In this document: positions 1 to 10,290 of the stretch, one piece after another
Numbering within the stretch: position 1 is the first letter of the stretch
Layout: the number at the start of each line of letters is the position of its first letter
Assembly (NCBI RefSeq): GCF_900129085.1
Contig: NZ_FQUF01000012.1
Location: forward strand, 1-64,000
Length of the DNA stretch: 64,000 nucleotides
From: Atopostipes suicloacalis DSM 15692
Lineage (GTDB): Bacteria; Bacillota; Bacilli; Lactobacillales; Carnobacteriaceae_A
Direction: 5' to 3'
The notes under the pieces: generated by a model
Databases searched by the model: none
What the model was told of the DNA's origin: nothing
The model's input: only the letters and a program-made list of their open reading frames with translations
Position numbers and translations under genes: made by a program

Positions 1-758
1 GTGACTCCTGCACTTAAGAAAATAAACGGTAAGTGTGTATTATCACTTTGTTCTTTAAAAGCTTTCGCAGCTTCTTCTTTGGAGTAAACAACTTCCCCTT
101 TAGAATATCCTTCAACAAAGTTCATATTTACAGGTGTTTCCATTTTTAAAACGTCGACATTATATTGTGGTTTAGAAAATTCTTTAATCGCTTCATTTAC
201 TTTATGCGGTTTTATTTTTGCATACTCTGGCGATTTAGCATCTTCGATCTCCGCATCATAGGTTAAAATTTCTAAGTAGTAAGGAACATCTTCACCGACA
301 CATTCGCTACCGACTCGTTCAACAAACGCTTTTTTCTGATCATTAATTTCGTCACTTTCATCCACATCATAGTAAAGTAACAATTTAATCCCATCGACAC
401 CTTCATCCATTAAACGCTTCACGGATAAACCATCAATTAAATCAGGCAAACGGCCGGGAACAGTATTGTCATAACCTGTTTTCTCATAAGCGAGCAATAA
501 TCCGGCATCCTCATCCCGTGCTTTTGCGCCCGGCAAACCATAAATCGGATCTAATAAAATCGATGAAGCATAGGGAGTTAACTCTTCAGAAACAATTTCT
601 TTTAAACGTTCAATCTCTTCATCTGTTGCTTCAACATTTAGGGCACTAAACATCCGATTCATTGCACCTCGTTGGTCAATCGCCAATGCTTTAATAAATC
701 CATCGTTTGCAGACAGACGATCCATTGCGGCTTTTTTGTTTTTAGTTAGTTTTAGCAC
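1..758 (-). CDS. lacD: Tagatose 1,6-diphosphate aldolase (3' end beyond window)
   Basis: LacD cleaves tagatose 1,6-bisphosphate into glyceraldehyde-3-phosphate and dihydroxyacetone phosphate, the last step of the tagatose-6-phosphate pathway. The 252 visible codons read as the family does: an N-terminal [15 protein letters not shown] segment, [10 protein letters not shown] near residue 30, [10 protein letters not shown] and the [10 protein letters not shown] strand. About 70 C-terminal residues lie outside the window. I use GTG at 758 because TGGAGG lies at 767-772 with 8-nt spacing; an in-frame ATG at 773 sits on top of that ribosome site and is less likely. It directly follows lacC (19-nt gap), so it is the distal gene of an agaS-lacC-lacD operon. 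Confidence 0.93.
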   Translation of the reverse strand, partial: MLKLTKNKKAAMDRLSANDGFIKALAIDQRGAMNRMFSALNVEATDEEIERLKEIVSEELTPYASSILLDPIYGLPGAKARDEDAGLLLAYEKTGYDNTVPGRLPDLIDGLSVKRLMDEGVDGIKLLLYYDVDESDEINDQKKAFVERVGSECVGEDVPYYLEILTYDAEIEDAKSPEYAKIKPHKVNEAIKEFSKPQYNVDVLKMETPVNMNFVEGYSKGEVVYSKEEAAKAFKEQSDNTHLPFIFLSAGV

Positions 759-777
759 AAATTTTTCCTCCATATAT

Positions 778-1716
778 TTATTTCTTTATTTTTTCTACTT
801 TTACTTGATTAAAATATTCTTTAAAATTTGCTTTATTAATACGCCCTGTTCTTTCTTCCATGGTATTAAGCATGCCTGTTGTCATAGCTATTTTAAGTAC
901 TTCTTCCCAAGATAGTTCTTGATCTATTCCCATAGCTAATCCAGCAATAGTTGCATCTCCAGAACCTACTGGATTAACCACTTTAATTTCGGGAATGGAA
1001 ATCTTGTAGAAGGTATCCTGAATCTTAGCAAATGCACCATCCGCACCCATTGAAACAACGATAGCCTCTACTCCATCAAATAATGAATTAGATAACGCTT
1101 CTTTTAATCCTTTAATATCAAAAGTTGTTTCTTGTTCCAATAAAGCATTTAACTCATCTGTATTTGGTTTAATTAAAAAAGGTTTTTTATCACCCAACAA
1201 AGTTTGCTTTAATGCTTCTCCACTTGTGTCTACTAAGATTTTTACATCTTTTCCATGACTTTTTTGGAGAAGTCTTTGATAGTAATTTGGAGATAGACCC
1301 TTTGGTAAACTTCCAGAGATTGTGATGACATCCGCTTCTTCTATCAACTTTTCAAATAACTTGAAATATCTATCTCCTTCTCCACCATCCAATGTTGGTC
1401 CTGATTCTAAGATTTCTGTTTGATTGCCTTCATGTAAAATGGCAATACAATTTCTCGATTCTTTATCAATTTTTAAAAAGCGATTAGGAACATTTTCATC
1501 ATTTAATTGATCTATAATATACGCCCCTAGGCTTCCTCCGAGAATTCCAGAAGCAATTAATTCGCCATCCATTTGCTTAATGACCCGACTAACATTTAAT
1601 CCTTTTCCACCAGCTGTTTTACTAACATTTTCTACTCTATTCACATCATCTATCTTTAAGATATCGACTGGATAGGAAATATCAACGGATGGATTCATTG
1701 TGACTGTTACAATCAA
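778..1716 (-). CDS. lacC: Tagatose-6-phosphate kinase (PfkB family)
   Basis: A ribokinase/PfkB-fold kinase that phosphorylates tagatose-6-phosphate to the 1,6-bisphosphate used by LacD. Visible family marks are the N-terminal [14 protein letters not shown] strand, the GGKGLNVSR substrate motif near residue 38 and the C-terminal [12 protein letters not shown] anion hole with the catalytic Asp. The frame is open to an ATG at 1737, but that ATG has no ribosome site; the TTG at 1714-1716 is preceded by AAAGGGAG and gives the family-typical start M-I-V-T-V-T-M-N-P, so I choose it. 1-phosphofructokinase is the main alternative; the agaS and lacD neighbours favour LacC. Confidence 0.88.
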   Translation of the reverse strand: MIVTVTMNPSVDISYPVDILKIDDVNRVENVSKTAGGKGLNVSRVIKQMDGELIASGILGGSLGAYIIDQLNDENVPNRFLKIDKESRNCIAILHEGNQTEILESGPTLDGGEGDRYFKLFEKLIEEADVITISGSLPKGLSPNYYQRLLQKSHGKDVKILVDTSGEALKQTLLGDKKPFLIKPNTDELNALLEQETTFDIKGLKEALSNSLFDGVEAIVVSMGADGAFAKIQDTFYKISIPEIKVVNPVGSGDATIAGLAMGIDQELSWEEVLKIAMTTGMLNTMEERTGRINKANFKEYFNQVKVEKIKK

Positions 1717-1749
1717 GTTCTTCTCCCTTTCATTCAATCATTTTAATCG

Positions 1750-2919
1750 TTATTTATTGTAGTCATGAATTGTTACACCTTTAACAACACGATTTACTGT
1801 TCCTGCAGGTGATGGATTATCCGGTGCATGTCCTAATTTGATTGATGCATGTAGAGAAACAAGTTGTCCAAATAAAATATATGGTAAAGCTAAAAATGCA
1901 TCTGGTAAGACTGAAGCTTTTTCAGCTATTTCAAAGTGATTCCCTTCAAAGTTCCCTTCAGAATCTACTTGGACAGCTACTATTGATTCTGCAATATCAT
2001 CCGCTCTTAATTCATCTAACATATCCACATCATATTTTCTCGTATATAAGTCATTAGATACAAAGCCAAAAATTAAAGTTTGTTGATTCACAAATGATTT
2101 TGGTCCATGTCGGAAACCTAAAGACGACTCAAAAGATGCTTCAGCTTGTCCTGCTGTTAATTCTAAAACTTTTAGTTGTGCTTCTTGAGCAAGGCCTTCT
2201 AAACTTCCTGATCCAAGGTAAATAATTCGTTCAAAATTAGTATCTAATGTATTTTCAACCTGGTCAGCTTGTCCAAGAACCTGGTTTCCAGATTCAATAA
2301 TTTGAGTCACATAAGATTCTTCTGTTTTTTCATCTAATGAACCAAAAACAAGTAAAGCTGTTAGTGTCATACAAGTATACGAGCCTGTCATAGCAAAACC
2401 TTGGTCATTTGAACGTTCAGGCATTAATAGGAGTAAATTTTTGTCGTCTCCTTCTGCTGCTTTTGCCAATTGACCTTCTGCCGCACAAGTTATAGTCATT
2501 TGGTAAAAATCATCTACAATTTCTTTAGCTAGATCTACCGTTGCTACACTTTCCGGACTATTTCCACTTCGGGCAAATGATACTAAAAGAGTTGGTGTTT
2601 CTTTTTGTAAATATTGACTGGGATTTGAAACAATACTCGTTGTTGGAACACTTGTCACACTCCATTTTGTTTCATCTAGTTTATCCATTAAATAAGGAGT
2701 TACCGTCTTTCCAACATAAGCAGAAGTTCCAGCTCCTGTAAAGATAATTTGAATTTGATCATGTTTACTGCTAATTTTTTCTAAATACTTTTTAACATCA
2801 TTTCGATTTTCTTTATAGATTGAATAGGTCTCTTCCCATAATTCAGGTTGTTGATAAATTTCTCGAGCAGTAACAGATGCTCCTACTTTTTCCATATTAT
2901 TAATGTCATATTTTTCCAA
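1750..2919 (-). CDS. agaS: SIS-domain sugar isomerase/deaminase, AgaS type
   Basis: A 389-residue protein with two SIS (sugar isomerase) domains, related to the isomerase half of glucosamine-6-phosphate synthase. In the AgaS group it converts galactosamine-6-phosphate or related phosphorylated amino sugars to tagatose-6-phosphate. Sequence marks are FTGAGTSAYVG near residue 60, SFARSGNSPES near 115, YLGSGSLEGLAQEA near 234 and the LGFRHGPKSFV loop near 267. It is the first gene of the agaS-lacC-lacD unit and has its own promoter and operator at 2949-2998. The missing partners (an amino-sugar PTS and a deacetylase) are not in this window, so the exact substrate, galactosamine-6-P or N-acetylated forms, is inferred. 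Confidence 0.85.
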   Translation of the reverse strand: MEKYDINNMEKVGASVTAREIYQQPELWEETYSIYKENRNDVKKYLEKISSKHDQIQIIFTGAGTSAYVGKTVTPYLMDKLDETKWSVTSVPTTSIVSNPSQYLQKETPTLLVSFARSGNSPESVATVDLAKEIVDDFYQMTITCAAEGQLAKAAEGDDKNLLLLMPERSNDQGFAMTGSYTCMTLTALLVFGSLDEKTEESYVTQIIESGNQVLGQADQVENTLDTNFERIIYLGSGSLEGLAQEAQLKVLELTAGQAEASFESSLGFRHGPKSFVNQQTLIFGFVSNDLYTRKYDVDMLDELRADDIAESIVAVQVDSEGNFEGNHFEIAEKASVLPDAFLALPYILFGQLVSLHASIKLGHAPDNPSPAGTVNRVVKGVTIHDYNK

Positions 2920-2948
2920 TTTTATACCTCCATATTTTTACGTTCTAT

Positions 2949-2998
2949 TGGTTACTACCAGTTAGGTTTATCTTAATAGTAAACGATTTCTATGTCAA
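2949..2998 (-). promoter_or_regulatory. agaS promoter with GntR/HutC-type operator
   Basis: On the minus strand TTGACA (2993-2998) and TAAGAT (2970-2975) are separated by exactly 17 nt. Just downstream, at 2949-2960, lies the palindrome TGGTAGTAACCA, which fits the TGGT-N4-ACCA shape bound by NagR/YvoA-like members of the GntR family. Placed around +4 to +15 it would repress by roadblock. The regulator gene is not in the window. Confidence 0.7.
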
Positions 2999-3096
2999 GT
3001 AGAATAATAGATGAATGCCGTTTATCTTCTTAGCCTTATTTGAAAATAAGGACTTAGTTCACTTATCTAATTTATTATCGTACTAAAAATAAAAAA

Positions 3097-3138
3097 ACTA
3101 GCAGCTTAACTTCTCAAATAAGAGGTTAAGCTGCTAGT
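3097..3138 (-). terminator. Rho-independent terminator of the ara-tkt operon
   Basis: A 14-bp outer stem (ACTAGCAGCTTAAC paired with its complement) continues into a partly paired top and is followed on the minus strand by a run of seven T. It lies 37 nt past the tkt stop and separates the arabinose locus from the agaS promoter. Confidence 0.92.
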
Positions 3139-3174
3139 AAAATTATTTTTTTCACTTACTAAATTTCATTTATT

Positions 3175-5169
3175 TTAATTCATTGAAAGATACTCTTTCA
3201 CTACCTTTTCTACTGTAAATCCTAAAGACTCAATAACCTCTTCACCTTTACCGCTTGCTCCAAAGCGATCAATGGCCATAATTTTTCCTTCTGTCCCTGC
3301 ATAACGGTCCCAACCAAAAGGTGTTCCCATTTCAATCGCTACACGTTTTGTAAGATGTTTTGGCAAGACTGATTCTTTATATTCTTCTGATTGTAATTCA
3401 AACAACTCAAAACTTGGCATAGAAACAACTGCTACATCATGCCCTTTTTCGCGTAATTCTTTTTGGGCTTCCATCGCTAATTGAACTTCAGATCCTGTCG
3501 CTAGAAGTAAACCTTCCGCTTCTCCTTCTGCTGGAGATAACACGTACGCACCTTTTTCTACGTTTTCCATAGCTAATTTTTCTGTGTTAGGAAGGATAGG
3601 CAAGTCCTGACGGGTAAGTGCTAATAACGTTGGACGAGTTTTAGACTCTAAAGCCACTTTCCAAGCAGCTACTACTTCATTTGCATCTGCAGGTCTTAAC
3701 ATCGCTACGTTTGGCATACCCCGATAACTAGATAATTGTTCAATCGGTTCATGGGTCGGCCCATCTTCACCCACTGCCACTGAATCATGAGTTAGTACGT
3801 AAATGGCTGGAATTTCTGACAAAGCAGCTAAACGTACGGCTGGGCGTAAATAATCTGAGAACACAAAGAATGTAGATACAAATGACTTTGTTCCCCCATG
3901 GAGTAAAATTCCATTCAAAGCTGAAGCCATCGCGTGTTCACGTACGCCATACCAAATGTTTCTTCCCGCATAATTTTCTGAAGAAAAATCCTCAGCGCTA
4001 TCAATCATTGTTTTATTGGATCCCGACAAGTCAGCTGACCCTCCCCAGAAATTAGGAACAACTTCAGCAATTGCATTAATCACCTCTCCACTTACAGAAC
4101 GAGTAGCGATCGCGTCTGTACCTTCTTCATATACTGGTAAATTCTCTTGCCAGTCTTTTGGAAGTTCGTCCTTCATCGCTTGTTCAAACCGCTCAGCTAA
4201 TTCTGGATAGTCCTTTTTATAATCTTCGAGTAATTGATTCCAATCAGCTTCTAGTTTTTGGCCATTTTCTGCAATATTTTTATTGAATCGGTCGTAGACT
4301 TCTTCTGGAACAAAGAAATCTTCTTCCTCCCATTTATAACTCTTTTTCGCAAAGGCTGTTCCATCAGGTCCTAAAGGAGCACCGTGTACTGCAGAAGTTC
4401 CCGCATTTTCAGCTCCGAAACCTATCTCTGTACGAATTTCGATAATCGTTGGTTTATCAGTGACTGTTTTTGCTTTTTCAATGGCTTCATCAATATCAGC
4501 TATGTTATTTCCATCCTCAACATAGCCATAATCCCAACCATAGGCTTCAAAGCGTTTATGGATATCTTCACTGAAAGCTTTGTCTGTGGGTCCATCCAGT
4601 TGAACATCATTTGAATCATAAAGCATAATTAATTTTCCAAGTTTTAAATGTCCCGCTAAACTTGCCGCTTCATGAGAGATTCCTTCTTGTAAATCACCAT
4701 CACTACATAAAACATATGTATGATGATCAACAATGGGGTAATCTTCTTTATTGTAAGTATCTGCTAAATGAGCTTCAGCCATCGCCATACCTACTCCATT
4801 TGCGATTCCTTGTCCTAATGGTCCAGTTGTTGCTTCTACTCCATCTGTTAAATGAACTTCTGGGTGTCCAGGGAGCTTACTGCCTAATTGACGAAATTTT
4901 TTCAAATCCTCTATTGAAACATCAAAGCCAGATAAATGAAGTAAGCTATATAACATAGCTGAACCATGACCCGCAGATAAAATAAAGCGATCCCGGTTAA
5001 ACCATTGCGAGTTTTTTGGATTGGTGTTGTAGTGTTTTGCCCATAAAGCATAAGCCATTGGAGCTGCCCCCATTGGTAAACCTGGGTGCCCTGAATTGGC
5101 TGCTTCGACAGCGTCCACACTTAATGTACGAATTGTGTTTACTGCTAATTGATCGATTGTATCAAACAT
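3175..5169 (-). CDS. tkt: Transketolase
   Basis: A thiamine-diphosphate enzyme that moves two-carbon units between sugar phosphates. At 664 residues it is full length. Family marks include [13 protein letters not shown] near residue 27, the [15 protein letters not shown] segment near 65, the ThDP/Mg motif [14 protein letters not shown] near 155 and the [13 protein letters not shown] stretch near 410. Start ATG at 5169 follows GGAAGGGA. It is the last gene of the arabinose operon, 36 nt after araB, and would feed xylulose-5-phosphate formed by AraD into the pentose phosphate pathway. A second housekeeping transketolase elsewhere in the genome is likely, since this copy appears to be arabinose-inducible. 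Confidence 0.96.
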   Translation of the reverse strand: MFDTIDQLAVNTIRTLSVDAVEAANSGHPGLPMGAAPMAYALWAKHYNTNPKNSQWFNRDRFILSAGHGSAMLYSLLHLSGFDVSIEDLKKFRQLGSKLPGHPEVHLTDGVEATTGPLGQGIANGVGMAMAEAHLADTYNKEDYPIVDHHTYVLCSDGDLQEGISHEAASLAGHLKLGKLIMLYDSNDVQLDGPTDKAFSEDIHKRFEAYGWDYGYVEDGNNIADIDEAIEKAKTVTDKPTIIEIRTEIGFGAENAGTSAVHGAPLGPDGTAFAKKSYKWEEEDFFVPEEVYDRFNKNIAENGQKLEADWNQLLEDYKKDYPELAERFEQAMKDELPKDWQENLPVYEEGTDAIATRSVSGEVINAIAEVVPNFWGGSADLSGSNKTMIDSAEDFSSENYAGRNIWYGVREHAMASALNGILLHGGTKSFVSTFFVFSDYLRPAVRLAALSEIPAIYVLTHDSVAVGEDGPTHEPIEQLSSYRGMPNVAMLRPADANEVVAAWKVALESKTRPTLLALTRQDLPILPNTEKLAMENVEKGAYVLSPAEGEAEGLLLATGSEVQLAMEAQKELREKGHDVAVVSMPSFELFELQSEEYKESVLPKHLTKRVAIEMGTPFGWDRYAGTEGKIMAIDRFGASGKGEEVIESLGFTVEKVVKEYLSMN

Positions 5170-5205
5170 ATTTTTATCCCTTCCACTTATAGATAGTTTT
5201 TAATA

Positions 5206-6798
5206 TTAATCTAAATGATCTACTGCTGCTCTTTCCACATGAAGCATCTCTTTGTAACGCTCCATATATTGGCTGAAACTTAGAACACCAGTTTCTTCAG
5301 GTCTAAGCGTTTTTGCTTGTTGTGAGGCAAAAACTTCTGTGTTTAAATAGTCTACTAAAGATTGCCCTTCTTTTTTATTTACAGAATAAGCTGCTAAAGT
5401 AGCCATACCCCATGGTCCACCTTCTCCTGCTGTTTCCATCACAGAAACCGCAACATTCAAAGCGTCCGCCATAATTTGTTGTCCAACATTTTCTGTTCTA
5501 AAAAAACCACCATGACCTAGTAAATAATCCACTTGAACATTTTCTTCTTCGGTTAGAATATCCATACCAATTTTTAGGGTAGCTAATGCAGAATAAATTT
5601 GCGAACGCATGAAGTTTGCTGGCGTTAATTTGCTATCCGGCATTCTCACTAAAAGTGGTCTTCCTTCTTCAAAGCCAGTAATTGGTTCGCCAGAATAATA
5701 ATTAGCACCTACAATTTTCCCGACATCTAAATCAGCATTTAATGATTCTTCATACAAACGAGTAAACAACTCATTTGTATCCACTTCAACATTCATAAGC
5801 TCCATTACTTCTTTAAAGAGCCCCACCCAATCATTAATATCAGAAGTAAAATTATTACAATGAACCATTGCAACAGGTTCCCCCGTTGGTGTAGTTACCA
5901 TATCAATTTCTACATAATAATCGGATAATTCCTTCTCTAAAACAACCATACTAAAGATAGAAGTTCCTGCCGAAACATTCCCTGTATGCTCTGCCACACT
6001 GTTTGTAGCGACCATACCTGTTCCTGCATCCCCTTCTGGGGGACAGAATGGAATTCCAGATTGGAGAACCCCCGTCGGATCTAATAATTTAGCTCCTTCT
6101 TCGGTTAATTGTCCTGCATGAACTCCTGCCGTCTCTACAGTTGGTAAAATATCTTCTAGTTTCCAAGCATAAGAATGTTCGTTTACTAATTCATTAAACT
6201 GTTGGATCATTCGTTGATTATAATTAACAACTTCACTATCAATTGGAAACATTCCTGCTGCTTCCCCAACGCCGAGAACTTTTTCTCCGGTGAGTTGCCA
6301 ATGTACATACCCTGCTAAGGTTGTCAGAAAATCAATATTTTCCACATGCGCTTCATCATTTAAAATCGCTTGATAAAGATGCGAAATACTCCATCTTTGT
6401 GGAATATTAAATTGGAATAATTCCGATAGTTTTTCTGAAGATTCTTCTGTAATCGTATTTCGCCAGGTTCTAAATGGAACAAGCTGATTTCCATCTTTAT
6501 CAAATGGTAAGTACCCATGCATCATCGCAGAAAAACCGATGGAACCTACTGTATTTAATTTTACTTTATGTTGTAGCTCAAATTTTTTAGCTAATTCTCG
6601 ATAAGCTGCTTGTAGACCGGACCAAACATCTTCTATACTATACGTCCAAATTCCATCGACTAATTCATTTTCCCATTCGTGTTCGCCGCTGACAAGTGGC
6701 GTATGATCGTGATCAATCAAAACGGCTTTTATCCTAGTAGAACCGAATTCAATCCCTAAAGCTGTTTTCGATAGATTAATTGCTTTTGTCTCTGACAT
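5206..6798 (-). CDS. araB: Ribulokinase-type FGGY carbohydrate kinase
   Basis: Phosphorylates L-ribulose to L-ribulose-5-phosphate. The 530-residue protein has the FGGY/actin-like fold signature: phosphate-1 loop [15 protein letters not shown] at residues 14-28, DAGTGMVAT in the middle, and the adenosine loop LGHGGFF followed by [14 protein letters not shown] near 465-485. It resembles the lactobacillal AraB rather than the enteric one. It lies between araA (110-nt gap holding a hairpin) and tkt (36-nt gap). Lactobacillal homologues are often labelled only 'ATPase' or 'FGGY kinase'; the araA/araD context decides the substrate. Confidence 0.92.
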   Translation of the reverse strand: MSETKAINLSKTALGIEFGSTRIKAVLIDHDHTPLVSGEHEWENELVDGIWTYSIEDVWSGLQAAYRELAKKFELQHKVKLNTVGSIGFSAMMHGYLPFDKDGNQLVPFRTWRNTITEESSEKLSELFQFNIPQRWSISHLYQAILNDEAHVENIDFLTTLAGYVHWQLTGEKVLGVGEAAGMFPIDSEVVNYNQRMIQQFNELVNEHSYAWKLEDILPTVETAGVHAGQLTEEGAKLLDPTGVLQSGIPFCPPEGDAGTGMVATNSVAEHTGNVSAGTSIFSMVVLEKELSDYYVEIDMVTTPTGEPVAMVHCNNFTSDINDWVGLFKEVMELMNVEVDTNELFTRLYEESLNADLDVGKIVGANYYSGEPITGFEEGRPLLVRMPDSKLTPANFMRSQIYSALATLKIGMDILTEEENVQVDYLLGHGGFFRTENVGQQIMADALNVAVSVMETAGEGGPWGMATLAAYSVNKKEGQSLVDYLNTEVFASQQAKTLRPEETGVLSFSQYMERYKEMLHVERAAVDHLD

Positions 6799-6861
6799 TT
6801 TATATCACTCTCTTTCTAATTATATTTCAAGAAGCGTAAAATTTCATATAATTTTAAAAAA

Positions 6862-6892
6862 GAGCTATCTAGAAAGCTCCTCCAGATAGCTC
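6862..6892 (-). terminator. Intercistronic hairpin after araA
   Basis: On the minus strand GAGCTATCT pairs with AGATAGCTC (9 bp, 13-nt loop) and is followed by six T. It sits between araA and araB, so it probably acts as a partial terminator or 3'-end stabiliser that lowers araB and tkt relative to araA. Confidence 0.7.
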
Positions 6893-6908
6893 CTAATAGA
6901 GGAGCAAA

Positions 6909-8333
6909 TTAATCGATTAATACGACCTCTAAATCTACCATCTTCGCCCAATCTAAAATAACTTCTTTTTCTAAAGCTAAGGTAAGGACTGTATGGTGGC
7001 CGCCCCCTGCTTCTAACCATTGTTGAATACCTGATTTGAAGCCTGGGTTTGGTTTCCAGACTACTCGAGCAACGGGTAAATTTGGCGCTTCTTCTTCAGG
7101 TGTTACCGCTTCTACTGTATTCACAACTAAACGATAGTGTGTACCTAAATCTAGCATAGATACAACAACACCTTCACCAGCTTTTCCATCAAAGACTAAG
7201 CGAGCTGGATCTTCTTTGTCCCCTATACCTAGAGGTTGTACGACTACACGAGGCTTTGTCTCTGCTAATGTGGGATCTACTTCAAGCATGTGCGATTGTA
7301 AAATATATTCATTTCCAGGTTCAAGGTTATAAGTATAGTCTTCCATAAACCCAGTAGATGTATTTTGAGTCATCGCTTTTACTAATCGATCTAAAGCAGC
7401 TGTTTTCCAGTCTCCTTCTCCAGCAAAACCGTAACCTTGTGCATTTAATCTTTGAACAGCCATTCCTGGCAATTGTTTCATACCATGCAAGTCTTCAAAG
7501 TTTGTAGTAAAGGCTGTATAGCCACCTTTATCTAAGAAGGATTTTAGTCCAATTTCAATTTTAATTTGTTCTTTTACTTGTTTTTCATAGAAATCTGGGT
7601 CATTGTCTCCTGGAGTCATTTCATAAAGTTTTTGAATTTCTTCATAAACTTTTTGAATCTCTTCTTCGGTCACTTGATCCATTTCTTCTACCAGGTCACC
7701 AATTCCAAAGTAATCTACCGTCCAACCAAATTGAATGGCTGCTTCTACTTTATCTCCTTCGGTAACTGCTACATTTCTCATGTTGTCACCAAAACGTGCA
7801 ACTTTAATCGCTTGGGATTCGACAAAACCAATTGCGGATAACATCCAGTTTTGGATTTCGGAAAGGACTTCTTTATCTTCATAATGCCCCATAATAATCT
7901 TATTATTTTTTCTTAAACGTGCATTAATAAAGCCATATTCTCTATCCCCATGTGCACTTTGGTTTAAGTTCATAAAGTCCATATCAATGGTATCCCATGG
8001 AATAGCCTGATGATATTGAGTCGCTAAGTGCAGCAATGGTTTTTGTAATAATTTTGTTCCAGGAATCCATATTTTAGCAGGTGAAAATGTGTGCATCCAT
8101 GTAATCACACCTGCCACTTGATCTTGATAATTAACTTCCTTCATCAAATCTTTTATTTCATCTGCTGTCTTCACAACATCTTTAAAGATGACTGGATAAG
8201 GTAAATCAAGATGATCATTAATACTTTGAGCCATCTCTTCCGCGTGTTCTCTCACACTATTTAATGTATCTTCTCCATATAAATGTTGACTTCCAACAAC
8301 AAACCAAAATTCTCTCTGTTTACTTTCTAACAT
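6909..8333 (-). CDS. araA: L-arabinose isomerase
   Basis: Converts L-arabinose to L-ribulose, needing Mn2+. The frame extends to 8384, but the ATG at 8333 gives the usual 474-residue AraA beginning MLESKQREFWFVVGSQHLYG and is preceded by AGGAG at 7-nt spacing; the longer start would overlap the end of araD and has no support. Conserved segments are HTFSPAKIWI, GYGFAGEGDWKTAAL (metal-binding Glu region) and GGGHHTVLT near the C terminus. It lies 16 nt after araD in the araR-araD-araA-araB-tkt order. Confidence 0.97.
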   Translation of the reverse strand: MLESKQREFWFVVGSQHLYGEDTLNSVREHAEEMAQSINDHLDLPYPVIFKDVVKTADEIKDLMKEVNYQDQVAGVITWMHTFSPAKIWIPGTKLLQKPLLHLATQYHQAIPWDTIDMDFMNLNQSAHGDREYGFINARLRKNNKIIMGHYEDKEVLSEIQNWMLSAIGFVESQAIKVARFGDNMRNVAVTEGDKVEAAIQFGWTVDYFGIGDLVEEMDQVTEEEIQKVYEEIQKLYEMTPGDNDPDFYEKQVKEQIKIEIGLKSFLDKGGYTAFTTNFEDLHGMKQLPGMAVQRLNAQGYGFAGEGDWKTAALDRLVKAMTQNTSTGFMEDYTYNLEPGNEYILQSHMLEVDPTLAETKPRVVVQPLGIGDKEDPARLVFDGKAGEGVVVSMLDLGTHYRLVVNTVEAVTPEEEAPNLPVARVVWKPNPGFKSGIQQWLEAGGGHHTVLTLALEKEVILDWAKMVDLEVVLID

Positions 8334-8349
8334 TTGTCCACTCCTATCT

Positions 8350-9048
8350 TTATTTACCCTGTCCGTAATACGCATCTTTTCCATGTTTTCTTAAATAATG
8401 TTTATCTAATAAACTTTGACTCATTTGAATATTTTCTGCGTTCAACTGAAGGGAGTGATATGTCATTTCCGCAACTTGTTCGAGTACTACTGAATTGTGT
8501 ACCGCTTCTGCAGGTGAATCTCCCCAAGTGAAAGGACCATGATCATTGACCAAAACTCCTGGAACTTGATTCGGGTTGATATCCTTTTTATTAAAAGTCT
8601 CAATAATGACAGAACCTGTTTGTTTCTCATAATCTACTTGAATTTCATCCTTTTTCATTTCCCGCGTTACCGGAATCGAACCATAGAAATAGTCCCCGTG
8701 TGTCGTTCCTGCTGCAGGAATATCCAAACCTGCTTGAGCGAAAGATACAGCCCAAGGAGAATGGGTATGTACGATGCCCCCAATATCTGGAAATGCTTTA
8801 TATAATTCTATATGTGTGGCAGTGTCGCTTGATGGATTCAAATTCCCTTCAACAATCTCACCATCAAAATTGACAACAACCATCTGATCAGATGTTAGTT
8901 CATCGTATTCTACCCCGCTCGGCTTAATGACGATTAAACCTTCTTCCCGATCAATTCCACTTACATTTCCCCAAGTAAAAGTTATCAAATTATACTCTGG
9001 CAAAAGTAAATTTGCTTGGTAAACTTTTTCTTTCAATTCTGTTAACAT
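8350..9048 (-). CDS. araD: L-ribulose-5-phosphate 4-epimerase
   Basis: Class II aldolase-fold epimerase making D-xylulose-5-phosphate from L-ribulose-5-phosphate. The 232-residue length is typical. Zinc ligands are visible in VHTHSPWA (near residue 93) and in NDHGPFTWG (near 168), with TTHGDYFYG between. Start ATG at 9048 follows AAAGGAG. It is translated 16 nt after araR and 16 nt before araA, within a single transcription unit. Confidence 0.97.
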   Translation of the reverse strand: MLTELKEKVYQANLLLPEYNLITFTWGNVSGIDREEGLIVIKPSGVEYDELTSDQMVVVNFDGEIVEGNLNPSSDTATHIELYKAFPDIGGIVHTHSPWAVSFAQAGLDIPAAGTTHGDYFYGSIPVTREMKKDEIQVDYEKQTGSVIIETFNKKDINPNQVPGVLVNDHGPFTWGDSPAEAVHNSVVLEQVAEMTYHSLQLNAENIQMSQSLLDKHYLRKHGKDAYYGQGK

Positions 9049-9064
9049 CTCTATCTCCTTTCTT

Positions 9065-10168
9065 TTATTCTACAACTTTTTCCGTTTTATTTAATGACTT
9101 TGTTGAATTTCTAATAATTAATTCAGAAGGAAACACAATAGGTTTACGGTTAAATTCTGGATTTTCAATCGAATTTATAATCCATTGAGCCGCCCGTTTA
9201 CCCATTTCCTCTTTTGGATGTTCAATAGTTGTTAAGGCCACGCCAGGAAACGAAGTGCTTAAAAATGAGTCATCATGACTCACAATAGAAATATCTCCTG
9301 GTATTTTTAAACCTAGACTTTGAATTTGTTGAATCGCACTGATTGCAATTTGGTCGTTATAGCAGATAATTCCCGTTGGAGGATTATCACTATTCACTAA
9401 ATCATTTATTTTCTTAGGAATTTCATGTCTATTTTCTGTATCAAAAAAGATTACATGATCATTTTCATAGGACATTCCTGCCGTATGTAGAGCCTCAATA
9501 TATCCTTTTAATCTTTTTTTTCCTTGTGAGTCATCTGATTTAGTAATTATGGCAATCTTTTCATGGCCAAGATCCAATAAATGGTTAGTCGCTATTCTAC
9601 CCGCACCTTCATCATCCATTGTGATAAATGGAGTATCTAGCTCTTCATAAGATGCATGTAACATTAAAAGTGGGATTTCTTCTTCCAAAATATCTAAATA
9701 ATAATTTAAATTTGGATTCAAGAGATTACTTTTTGTTGGTTCAATAATTAAACCATCCACTTCGTGTTCTAACATCTTTTCTAAGTTCTCGCGTTCACTT
9801 TCAACATTGTTTTGCGTACTAGCTAGCATTAAAGAGTACTGATGTCTGCTTAGTTCCTTTTCAATCCCGCGAATAATCGATGGAAAGATATAATCCGAGA
9901 GATAGGTTGTCACCACACCAATTGTTTTCATTTTCTTCGATGATTTTTTTGAATGTCCATCACTAACATATGTTCCAGAGCCATGAATTTTAATTAGATA
10001 ACCTTCTTTTACTAACTCAGAAATTGCTTGACGAATAGTATGCCTACTAACATTGTATTCATCTCTGAGATCCATCTCTGACGGAATCTTACTATCGAGT
10101 GTGTAAACATTACTTACTATTTTATTTTTTATATCATCTTTAATCGCTAAATATTTTGGTTGATTCAT
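9065..10168 (-). CDS. araR: AraR arabinose-responsive repressor (GntR/LacI chimera)
   Basis: A 367-residue regulator with an N-terminal GntR winged helix (residues 1-70, with [18 protein letters not shown]) joined to a LacI-type periplasmic-binding-like effector domain (about 80-360), the architecture of Bacillus AraR. It is expected to repress arabinose genes until L-arabinose binds. Candidate boxes lie far upstream at 21071-21231, so AraR is encoded inside the operon it probably controls. Its own upstream gap (10169-10290) has no recognisable AraR box but carries a perfect 12-bp inverted pair (10185-10196 and 10247-10258). Confidence 0.94.
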   Translation of the reverse strand: MNQPKYLAIKDDIKNKIVSNVYTLDSKIPSEMDLRDEYNVSRHTIRQAISELVKEGYLIKIHGSGTYVSDGHSKKSSKKMKTIGVVTTYLSDYIFPSIIRGIEKELSRHQYSLMLASTQNNVESERENLEKMLEHEVDGLIIEPTKSNLLNPNLNYYLDILEEEIPLLMLHASYEELDTPFITMDDEGAGRIATNHLLDLGHEKIAIITKSDDSQGKKRLKGYIEALHTAGMSYENDHVIFFDTENRHEIPKKINDLVNSDNPPTGIICYNDQIAISAIQQIQSLGLKIPGDISIVSHDDSFLSTSFPGVALTTIEHPKEEMGKRAAQWIINSIENPEFNRKPIVFPSELIIRNSTKSLNKTEKVVE

Positions 10169-10184
10169 ATCAGTACTCTCCCAC

Positions 10185-10258
10185 TACAATATTTTATTAC
10201 TTCTTCCATCTCTTAATTCAAATTGTTTACTGCTTTTTCTATGGATTAAAATATTGTA
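10185..10258. repeat. 12-bp inverted pair in the araR leader
   Basis: TACAATATTTTA at 10185-10196 and its exact reverse complement at 10247-10258 flank a 50-nt interval immediately upstream of the araR ribosome site. It could be a looping operator pair or an RNA stem presenting the araR leader. It shows no match to the AraR boxes at the head of the locus. Confidence 0.55.
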
Positions 10259-10290
10259 AAATAGCTAGACAGAATTAAGTCTTTAAACAA

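Noticed and set aside
3097-3138. Riboswitch upstream of agaS
   Set aside because: The hairpin lies upstream of the agaS promoter and is oriented with a T run ending tkt transcripts, so it is a plain terminator.
4662-4958. Plus-strand ORFs inside tkt and similar opposite-strand frames throughout
   Set aside because: They lie antisense to clearly conserved genes, lack ribosome sites and show no recognisable domains.
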